Origin: Amblyomma americanum
Taxonomy: Eukaryota; Arthropoda; Arachnida; Ixodida; Ixodidae
DNA length: 64,000 nucleotides
Direction of reading: 5' to 3'
NCBI RefSeq assembly: GCF_052857255.1
Contig: NC_135497.1
Span: forward strand, 117,439,512-117,503,511
Shown here piece by piece: positions 56,166 through 64,000 of this stretch; the first letter of the stretch is position 1, and every line of letters starts with the position of its first letter. The position numbers were made by a program, and so were the translations under genes. The notes under the pieces are model-generated. The model searched no databases. It was not told where the DNA came from and worked only from the letters and a program-made list of their open reading frames with translations.

Positions 56166-57267
56166 AGCGTCCGAGCGAATTTGCGCGCCAAGGAACGAAG
56201 GAGCGAACGGTGTTCAGTCGGACAGCTGGATGCTGTTTATTTCAAATTGCTTGCCGTAATCTCAATTGCTTTAAAGCTTTATTCGAAGCGCCCACTTGAA
56301 AGAAGTGAAGAAAGGGTTCTGAAGAACAAAGGCATTTCCTTTGTTTTTTTCTGCACGATAATTTCCCATCTGTCTTCAAGAATGGAATTTTTCGTGCAGC
56401 GAGCACGTACGCAGCTACGCAGCACCTCGGATTTATGGTGGTTGTGTTGATGTCGCCATCTATGGAAACTACATAGAGTTACTCGCTCGGCAGCCAGCAG
56501 CGCGCAATATTTTGAAACCTCCTCGCGCGATCAAAGAGAGACGGTGAGAGAGAGAATCGATCAAATAACCTCTACCTTCTTGGATCAGCATTTCTGAATG
56601 GCGGTAACTGCGCATAGCATCCGAGAACTTCAAACTATTATCATGGTGATGCCGACAGTCTCTGTTCGCTCAACGTAAGCATCCACATGTTTATCGTCAA
56701 ACATCTGGAAGAGCACTGGCAGGAAAGAGCGAGAGCTGAGCTCCATTCGACGCCAGGCGCCATTCGCCTTCGGCGCATGCACTTCGGATCATGTAAGTGA
56801 CGTGCTTTAATTTGGGTGCCTATCTGTGCTCGGAAAGCATTAGTAGCTACATAAAGCTTCGACTCATCGCTCATACGCCTCTGTTCATAAGCTGAGTTCA
56901 TCATACACATACATGTAAACACGCTAAATGTATGAAGAGATGCGCATCTAGAGACATTTGCCCTGTTTATAACTTGACTGAGCGCGCCTGTAGATTGCAG
57001 TGTGCCACGCTTGCCCAGTAAGCTGCCTGTGCGAAATGCGCCAATCCGAACCTTGCTGCAGCCGCCCAGGGGCAATATGGCTGTTCCCGGAAGGACAATT
57101 TTGAAAAAAAAAATGCATAAAAGCTTACCTAGTTTCCCAACCTGTCACTCAATCTAAAAAATGGGAGGGGTGAAAAAGATTCCCTGCTAAAAAATCTGAA
57201 ACAAACGCCACTTGGCGTGGGACATTTCGCAACTGCGGCACTACTAATTAAAATGCTCCTTAGATTA
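56166..57267. other. Intergenic; one long unsupported frame
   Basis: A frame of 144 codons at 56641-57075 (minus) has no recognisable domain and a Cys/Arg/Ser-rich composition. It is left uncalled. A short (GA)n run is at 56536-56556. Confidence 0.4.
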
Positions 57268-57511
57268 TTATCGTATAGTGTTGCAGTTGTACACGCGACC
57301 GCCTCTAGAGTAGGAGACCCTGGTGTCGTAACCGAGGGCTACTGCGTTCACCTTCCCGGTGATGGCAATGTCCTTCAGGTAGGCCTGGATCGTACTGTCG
57401 ATGAGGTTTGAAAGGGGCTCTAATAATGTTGCAGTGTGCTCGTGATGTTAAAGGGCACCGCTTCACGAATATGTTCAGCAAGAATTTTTTTGATGAGCTT
57501 TGTAGATTTAT
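57268..57511 (-). pseudogene. Exon-like coding fragment, unidentified protein, frameshifted
   Basis: On the minus strand from 57511 a frame reads KSTKLIKKILAEHIREAVPF, and after a single frameshift at about 57425-57435 a second frame reads LSNLIDSTIQAYLKDIAITG and VNAVALGYDTRVSYSRGG, stopping at TAA (57268-57270). Composition is balanced, codon third positions are varied, and hydrophobic spacing suggests an amphipathic helix followed by strands. It does not resemble the LINE or SINE translations here. I do not know the family. CAG lies directly 5' of the fragment (an acceptor), repeated in the SINE target duplication. The frameshift and lack of other exons make it a probable pseudogene or decayed last exon. 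Confidence 0.5.
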
Positions 57512-57514
57512 CTG

Positions 57515-57834
57515 CAAAAAAAATGGAAAATAGGTTTTTGAGGAAAGGAAATGGCGCGGTAATTGTCTCACATATCTCGGTGGACTCCTGAAACGCGCCG
57601 TAAGGGAAGGGAGGAAGGTGGGAGTGAAAGAAGAAAGGGAGAAGTAGGTACCGTAGTGGAGGGCTCCGGAATAATTTCGACCATTTGGAGATCTTTAACG
57701 TGCACTGACATCGCACAGCACACAGGCGCCTTTGCGTTTCGCCTCCATCGAAACGCAGCCGCCCCGGTTGGGATCGAACCCGGCTACTCCGGCTCAGTAT
57801 CCGAACGCGCTAACCACTGAGCCACAGCGGTGGG
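57515..57834 (-). mobile_element. SINE with Ruka-like core and different tail (copy 2, full-length)
   Basis: The complete copy of this family. Minus strand: tRNA-like head CCGCTGTGGCTCAGTGGTTA (A-box) and GGTTCGATCCC (B-box), core GTTTCGATGGAGGCGAAACG, GTGTGCTGTGCGATGTCAGT, AAAGATCTCCAAATGGTCG, CTCCACTACGGTACC, CT-rich stretch, CATTTCCTTTCCTCAAAAACC and a T-rich end. TTTATCTG flanks it at 57507-57514 and 57835-57842. It inserted right at the edge of the exon-like fragment. Confidence 0.9.
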
Positions 57835-57842
57835 TTTATCTG

Positions 57843-58046
57843 TAATTGATAATTGGTTTTTTTGGGGGGAAAGGAAATGGCGCAGTATCTGTCTCATATA
57901 TCTTTGCACACCTGAACCACGCCGTAAGGGAAGGGATAAAGGAGGGAGTGAAAGAAGAAAGGAAGAATAGGTGCCGTAGTGGAGGGCTCCGGAATAATTT
58001 CGACCACCTGGGGATCTTTAACGTGCACTGACATCGCACAGCACAA
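57843..58046 (-). mobile_element. SINE with Ruka-like core and different tail (copy 3, truncated)
   Basis: Starts AATTGGTTTTTTTGGGG (tail end) and runs to ATCGCACAGCACA, lacking the core and head. It is nearly identical to 60876-61066 over the shared part, so fairly young. It ends in a fold-back with an opposite-strand piece of the same family. Confidence 0.85.
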
Positions 58047-58081
58047 AACGCTAAGGCGCCCGTGTGCTGTGCGATGTCAGT
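58027..58081. repeat. Perfect 19-bp inverted repeat at a SINE junction
   Basis: ACTGACATCGCACAGCACA (58027-58045) and its exact reverse complement (58063-58081) surround 17 bp (AAAACGCTAAGGCGCCC). The right arm plus the spacer are a plus-strand piece of the same SINE family, including the AAACGCTAAGGCGCC core word. The junction therefore joins two opposite-orientation SINE pieces at the same sequence. Confidence 0.9.
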
Positions 58082-60875
58082 CAAAATTTGAATTTGAATT
58101 ACAGCGTCTTCGCGCCTTTCTCTCTCCTCTCGTCACTTTTTGCACACTGGAAGGTCGGCGCTCCTCCGCTGTCCCCACCACTGGGCGCGGAGCTTCCTGA
58201 TTCGCCGGAGTTACACTGCCCACCGCTTTTTGGCCGCGGCCATGGTAGCTGCCTGACGTGTGAAAGAATCTAACCAGTGGCCACCCCTGAAATGGTATAC
58301 GCAGGAGCGGCGCGATGGAGGAGGGTGCGAGCATGAAGAAGTGCAGGAAAGGGCTCGCCAACTTTCGCGTGTGATTGTGGGTTATTTGGTGCGTGTAGAA
58401 GTGTACTATTTGGCTCAGGTGTTCATGACGACACAATACAGTGATTGAGCGAATCGATGTGCTCTCCCCGGAAGGTGTTTCAGAGCCCCTTAAGAGCATG
58501 TAATCAGGGTGCGCTTAATTGGGAGTCGGTGCTCCTGGGAGCGTTACGGTTCATGTTATCAGTGCCAATTTTTCACTCAGAAGGGGAAAGTGAAATATCT
58601 AGAAATTATAATATATCGAAGTGCATCAGAGCACAGCCTCATGATCGCTCACTGAAAAGAGGCGCAACGGACGGTGGTCGCTGTTGCAACATTCACCTCA
58701 TTTTTTCGTTGTATCAGAGCTATGACAGGACGCGAATTTTGTGCCATGACGCGGGCTGAATTGTAGAGAGCGAAAAACAATTCTGTACGGGATGTGCTAC
58801 TTGTAATTATTGAGGGGCCTGTCGCAACTGCTACTTCGTGCCATTTCTGTGCGCCTAGGTTGAAGGACTTTGTAAGCAACACTCAATTATTTTATCGTTA
58901 CTAAGAGTCGCACATTTCTTGTGCCCTTTTGTGTGATTTTTTTGTCATTATGCTTCCTGACATAACTCCTAGAGAAATGAACTATGAAAATGAAATGTTC
59001 GGCTGAAGTTTTGCTGCCATGCAAAGTTCTGGCCATATGTTTTTGTTGGCTACAACGATTCGTTTGCTTTGGTAGATGCTAAAATTGCTGTTATTGTGAA
59101 AATAAAAAGTTTCATTTGAACTATTTTGTCGTCACAAAATGTACTCGCGCGTTATTGGCTGTACCCATCTCGCTTCCCCCTCTCGCTCAATCGCTCATTA
59201 TGTTTAGCTTTCCAAGGTGTCAGGCAGTTGCACTCACCTGAACTTAAGTGATGGTAATCTCATACACCTCATGGCGAGGCGTTGCTCTTTTCTGTTTTCT
59301 GCAATAGTTCACAGATAACTCTTCTGCAATTTGGTAAATGCGAAGTATGCGGAAACTCGCAGTCGACTGCTCTTTTCAAATACCTTGATATCGCTTGACA
59401 GAGGATATCTTGTTCTTCTCCAACACGCTTTGTGCTGGTATCAGTTCTGATTCTTAGGGTTAGCAGCACGCGAAGTCGAGTTCCCAAACAAGTCATGTAG
59501 CGCTGAGCATTAAATTAATGCGGTAAATTGTTATGTAAGTTCCACTAACATTACATATATTACACTGCAACATTAATTTAATGCTAAAATTAATAAATAA
59601 CGTTATTAGTTGTCATATGAATTAGTTTAACAGTCCATGTAAACATTAGTGTTAATGCTGTATTATAAAGATATTATAACATTCAAAATTAACAAATATT
59701 GTTGTATGTCTTTTTGTAAGAATTAGTATAACTAGGAACGTTAAGACTGTGCAGATAGGACAGGGACAAGAGGCAAAGAAACGAGTACAACGAATGAGAT
59801 TGGCTACCTGATAATTTCTTTCACTGGAAAGACCCATAAACATGACTGCCCCTTGAGAGCCACCATTTCAGAAAAATAAAATTGGCGATAGCCAATTGGG
59901 AAAAGCCTACCGTTAAACCTCGAAAAGATTCTTGGAAAGGACCTATGTTTAATTTGAAGTCTGCGCCCGTGGTGTTATATTCGATTCTTCGCCTGTAGTG
60001 GTCGTCCTATTCGTGCAGTCTTAATTTTGCTCGAAATGAACCAACAAGCATGCAAGAACGTTCCACAAAAGCATTAGTACAACGTTCAAACTAAACAGTG
60101 GTCTAATATTTGTCCTAAATGTTATTGTACTGTCTAAACCATAATTATAAAACAGCAGCACCTTTGTGTGTGCCTCTTTCTGCGTCATCTTCTTGTTCGT
60201 GCTGTTTTAGGAACGAGCATTTGAAATATATTTAAAGAATTGCGTGCCAGAAATTTTTGCATTATTATTTCTGCAAAAATGTACTTCTACTAGGCGTACT
60301 TTTCAATAAATTCCTTCGATAATTCCTTCCGTAGATCGCATGCACAGCCCCATTATTTTGTCAGAAAACTTTGCCTATTATCGATTCATCACTATCACTT
60401 ATGGGACACCGTTCAATATTGGCTAAATATGCTTATCTCCATCCGTTCGGTTGTGGGTGAGTTGTACGTATTGGTTGTGGCGTATTGTAGAGTACAAGTG
60501 TGTCCTCGTTGTTGGTCCTCGCAAAACGTTGATTAAGGTGTGTACCTCAAAAACTGTCAGGCCTGCACTGTGCTGCTATTTTACTTTCATTTATGGTGTT
60601 TAAATGTTTAAATAGGGTTAGGGTAAGAACATTCAAGCACATATTTATGTCGTATTTAAAAAGCGTAACAAAAATGCATTCACAACAATATGCTAACGTT
60701 GCGCCAAACCAGAAAAGTAACATTTTCGTAACGTTATGGTGCTGCCTGGGTGACCATCAAGATAAAAAGAAAACAACTGCAAAAGTAGAGCGGCCTATTA
60801 ATCGGAAACCAAATTGAAACTGTTTGCAACTGTTGCCTACCCCGCTACCAGCTCTTGAATGCACTATATAATATA
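58082..60875. other. Intergenic; nothing supported over 2.8 kb
   Basis: A slightly GC-rich part (58100-58330) gives overlapping frames on both strands that I do not trust. The rest is AT-rich. The stretch 59510-59700 is very AT-rich with repeated TTAAT/ATTAA words. Confidence 0.45.
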
Positions 60876-61066
60876 TAATTGGTTTTTGGGGAAAGGAAAT
60901 GGCGCAGTATCTGTCTCATATATCGTTGGACACCTGAACCGCGCCGTTAGGGAAGGGATAAGGGAGGGAGTGAAAGAAGAAAGGAAGAAATGGGTGCCGT
61001 AGTGGAGGGCTCCGGAATAATTTCGACCACCTGGGGATCTTTAACGTGCACTGACATCGCACATGC
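60876..61066 (-). mobile_element. SINE with Ruka-like core and different tail (copy 4, truncated)
   Basis: Same segment as copy 3: AATTGGTTTTTGGGGAAAGG to CTGACATCGCACA, without core and head. The breakpoint at the GATGTCAGTG word is almost the same as in copy 3. Confidence 0.85.
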
Positions 61067-61449
61067 ACTGCGAACAAAAAAATAGTGACGACGGCGCGCC
61101 TTCTTTGAGATTCGCGCGCAAAGCCACTGCCGCGCCATCTGTCCGTGCGCAATCGCTTCAATGCTCTCAGCTCGCCCGCTGTTCTCGCCCGTTGCGCGCA
61201 GATGGCGCGCGGCTCCTACACTCAATGCGGCTGCAGCTGTCATATTTTGAAACAAGGCGCGAAGGCACCAGTTGGCTGGTTAACAGGTTCTGCGGGGTTG
61301 CGCAGCTGGCAAGCGTGGTTGTGTGGTTGCGCAGTTAAATCTTCAACGTCCATCCTTGGGTTTCCATTCCAAATTAAGTAAATAGATGGGGGAGATCAGT
61401 ACTAACAGCTACACGCGCAGCCGGGGTCTGCGCAGAAAAAAAAAATGTT
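61067..61449. other. Intergenic; GC-moderate, nothing supported
   Basis: Contains two GATGGCGCGC/GCGCGCCATC-type words (about 61131 and 61201). Frames on both strands overlap. Confidence 0.45.
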
Positions 61450-61610
61450 AAGGTTTTAACGTAGTTAAACCGAGTAGGACGTGCGAAATCACTTGAGGCA
61501 GCTGCGCAAGGCATCCGCCGCTGGGGCTCCGTTGAAGGTCAAAGGTTGAGGCTTCTCACATACCTCAGGTTTTCCAGCTTTGCTAGTGAAGTAGTGATTT
61601 CGTACTAAAA
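61450..61610 (+). repeat. Interspersed repeat D, copy 2
   Basis: Starts AAGGTTTTAACGTAGTTAAACCGAGTAG, matching the start of 51836-52188, and ends GTGATTTCGTACTAAAAA, matching the TTTCGCACTAAAA end. The interior differs in length and sequence, so the pair shares termini more than body. Confidence 0.5.
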
Positions 61611-61961
61611 AAAAACTTCTTCTCGCTCCATGTAGGTTAAAAGCTCCTACCTCCACTGCCATACTTTTTTCTGTCTATATTTTTCATTCGGATTGCCGGG
61701 AATAAGCAGTCAGAAACGGATCCCATGCTGAGCTTTATTATCAGCAGTTGGCAGAAAAGGCGTTCTGAAACGTCGTGACCGTGTCAGGATCTGCATGCAG
61801 AAGAAGCCGGTACCACATCTTTAATGCTATACCTAGAGAACAACAGTGCTGTAGATTACACTCCAGTAAATGCATGAATACGTTACTAATGTGTGCGCCT
61901 TAGCTACCACGTGCATCTATGCAATACGTTCACTGTGCCAGAGGAAGAATATGTATGTATA
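61611..61961. other. Intergenic; nothing supported
   Basis: Unique DNA before the palindromic MITE; no gene seen. Confidence 0.5.
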
Positions 61962-61963
61962 TA

Positions 61964-62733
61964 CCGGGTGTTTTCTTTTTAACTGTTTACGGATTGTTAT
62001 TTTAAACCCTACAAGAGATACGTCGATGCGGTCTGTGCTGGTGGATTGTACAGTAGGGCAAAAATTATGCGCGTGATAGAGCTCAGTAATTAAAGGATTA
62101 ATTAACTAAAATTAACCAACCAACTTTTTATCTTTAATTTCACAGGCCACCATCATCTCAAGAAATTGAAGGCCGCCAAGGTAAAAGCGGAGTCCAGCTT
62201 TTAAATTTTCATTACCGGCATTGCATTTCGAAATATGAAACGTCAAAAATACTCATTTTTCTAGTTGGCTTCCCGCAATGCACTTTTTTTTAAATGGCGT
62301 CGCTCGCATTTATAATACATCAAATACGGAAGCCGTTTGTCTATCTTATGCCGTAGAAGCAGTTAACGCGATTTCCGCCAAAATACAATGCCCAGCGGCA
62401 CCATTTTAAAATGTGCGCGGCTTGAAACAATCTTTTCGAGCTAAAAAAAATGCGAATTTTTGCCGTTAAATATTTCTAAACGCGTTGGCGATAAAGAAAA
62501 ATTAAAAACCTAGCTTCTATGTGGACAGCCTTCAATTTAATAATATAATGTTGGCCCTTGAAATCAAAAGTAAGAAAGTATATAGTTTTTTTTTAGTTAA
62601 TTAATCGTGTTATCTATCACGTACATAACGTCCGCCTTTCTGTACAATTCACCTGCTCAGACCGCACAGATTTATCTCTCGCACGGTTTATAATAACGAT
62701 CTGTAAACAGTTGAAAAAAAAAAAAACACCCGG
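61964..62733. mobile_element. 770-bp palindromic (fold-back) MITE with TA duplications
   Basis: The left end CCGGGTGTTTTCTTTTTAAC and the right end, read inward, CCGGGTGTTTTTTTTTTTTT-CAAC are inverted repeats. The similarity continues for the whole half-length: ACTGTTTACRGATYGTTATT, then GCGGTCTG, GGTGRATTGTACAG, then GTGATAGA and GATTAATTAACTAAAA, TTGAAGGC and ATGGYGYCGCT on both sides. TA stands outside both ends (61962-61963 and 62734-62735). A TA target fits Tc1/mariner-type insertion. No transposase frame is present. Transcripts would fold into one long hairpin. Confidence 0.88.
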
Positions 62734-62747
62734 TAGAGGAATGAACA

Positions 62748-62990
62748 CAGCGGTGGACTAGAGGTTTGAGCATCCGCCTGGCATGCGGGAGGTGCGGGGT
62801 ACGATCCCCAGTGCCGCCGGGTACCCACTCGTTATACAATGGGTACAAGCGTTCCCTTGGCCTGGTGATCGGCTTCTCTGAGGTGAAATGCTTGGAAAAT
62901 GGGGCTTTGGCCCCACTTTGTGAAAAGAAAGGACCTTGTGCCAAGGCCCTCTTTGGCCAGTGATGCCCTTGCGCCATGAAAATGAATTAT
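62748..62990 (+). mobile_element. tRNA-derived SINE, CAT-tailed family (copy 3)
   Basis: Head AGCGGTGGACTAGAGGTTTGAG (degenerate A-box), GGTACGATCCCCAGTGCCGCC (B-box with one change), GGGTACCCACTCGTTATACAATGGGTACAAGC, GGTGAAATGCTTGG and TGATGCCCTTGCGCCATGAAAATG. It starts 13 bp after the palindromic MITE. Confidence 0.85.
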
Positions 62991-64000
62991 CATGAATGGA
63001 GAGGCATCGGTTTGCAGCTGCAACTAAATGCAGCTGAACGTGCGAAACCAGCCCGAATGAATGTTCCTTCCCGCAGGGCTCCGAGCATTGCGGCCTCTTT
63101 CAGCTGAGGGTGCAACTCTCGTTAGCTGTCGAATTAACAACAGTGCCTAAACCTCAAAGGTTCTCGTTCGCAAATTGCGTTCATTTCTGGCCGGCGCCTT
63201 GACTAAAGGCGTTGGTCTAACATCAATCTGGAGCAAGTTTACTTCTTCCTTGAAAACGAACAGCGCTGTTTCAGTGGACTATTTGGATCGATATTCTGAT
63301 TTCTGATGGGACCACGACGGACATTGCACACATTCGCGGATTCAGGTCGACGCTTCGAATCGTCGTTTCGAAAGCGCCATAAGGTTTCTTTTGCCGCTGT
63401 TATCGTTATTGTGCAATACACTGGCCCTGTGCATTCGAAACTAATCATAACTATAGATCGGATCATTATAGAAACGGGCTGGCGTCAAAGCCCGGCCAGA
63501 CACAACCGAAGCAAGTGGTCGGGCAAAAGAACATTATTTATTTCCCAGTTTAGTATGCTTTATAGCCAACTAAAGAACTGGAGGAGGAAAACCGGAATTC
63601 GTGACTGCCGCCGAGGTGAGCGTGACGTTAGACGATTACGCTGAGCAGCGGGTGAGGGAACATGTGTCAATGACGGAGCAGTGAATTCGTAGCAGTTTCC
63701 GAGAAAAAGCTTTACTAGAAAGGGGCATAAATCTTAAACATAATTTTAAAAGCAATCAGTAGTCTCTGATCAATTTCTCAGGCAACGCACGTGCTTTAAA
63801 TCTATTTGGTAGCAATCGTAGCTCCAAATGGGTTTAAGGCCTTTCCTTCCGAGCCCTCCTCTCCGTATGTAGCCAAGTATTTCTCACCTGATCTCACGCC
63901 CCAGATATCCAGACACAAGTCTGCTCGCCCAACTCTGTGGAAAAATTTCTCGATACGCTCCTTCTACCAGACACAGACTTGAATCTAGAAGCACCTCTGG
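62991..64000. other. Intergenic; one unsupported frame
   Basis: A frame of 112 codons at 63306-63644 (plus) is basic and unrecognised; an opposite frame at 63239-63466 overlaps it. No call is made. The window ends in CT-rich unique DNA. Confidence 0.45.

Noticed and set aside
56641..57075. 144-codon minus-strand frame
   Set aside because: Composition looks random (Cys, Arg, Ser) and no family is recognised.
63306..63644. 112-codon basic frame near the right end
   Set aside because: Unrecognised and overlapped by an opposite frame; kept only as a note in the intergenic entry.
1..64000. CRISPR arrays, operons, phage or plasmid features
   Set aside because: The DNA is eukaryotic; no array of regularly spaced repeats and no dense coding was seen.

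Overview
The window looks like nuclear DNA of a hard tick (Ixodidae), probably a metastriate genus. The inference rests on many tRNA-derived SINEs that I recognise as the Ruka type of ixodid ticks. It is supported by several clades of decayed LINEs, a Penelope-like remnant, MITEs, a gypsy-type solo LTR, and AT-rich DNA broken by short GC-rich islands. No prokaryotic organisation (operons, ribosome binding sites, CRISPR) is visible. Species is not determinable by eye.

I found no intact protein-coding gene. The only gene that looks functional is a tRNA-Ser(GCT) on the minus strand at 19726-19807. Two short stretches look like real non-transposon coding DNA: a frameshifted exon-like fragment at 57268-57511 (minus) and a weaker candidate exon at 42682-42824 (minus).

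Layout. 1-9.5 kb: an LTR-like tail (1110-1270), then a nearly full-length I-like LINE (1875-7419) with a 12-bp target duplication, then an AC microsatellite. 9.5-10.6 kb: a solo LTR with a 4-bp target duplication. 11-16 kb: GC-rich islands in unique DNA. 16-23 kb: SINEs, an RTE-like scrap, a Penelope-like RT scrap, the tRNA and a Ruka-like SINE with a 163-bp tandem duplication. 23.9-26.5 kb: two more GC-rich islands. 28.3-30.4 kb: a LINE split by a TTAA-type MITE. 31-44 kb: scattered SINEs, a minus-strand LINE (39.06-40.24 kb), a terminal-inverted-repeat element and old direct repeats. 44.5-47.3 kb: two LINE 3' portions in opposite orientation around a SINE. 51.8-56.2 kb: repeats, a CR1-like LINE split by two insertions, and a purine-biased CGAAA-rich tract. 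57-63 kb: a broken coding fragment next to two SINEs, a fold-back junction, a 770-bp palindromic MITE with TA duplications, and another SINE.

The pieces do not form a pathway or gene cluster. What the window records is a layered insertion history: target duplications and interrupted LINE reading frames give the relative order of several insertions. I did not find a convincing new molecular system. The most useful leads are the full palindrome, the modular SINE families with a shared head and body but different tails, the CGAAA tract and the orphan coding fragment.
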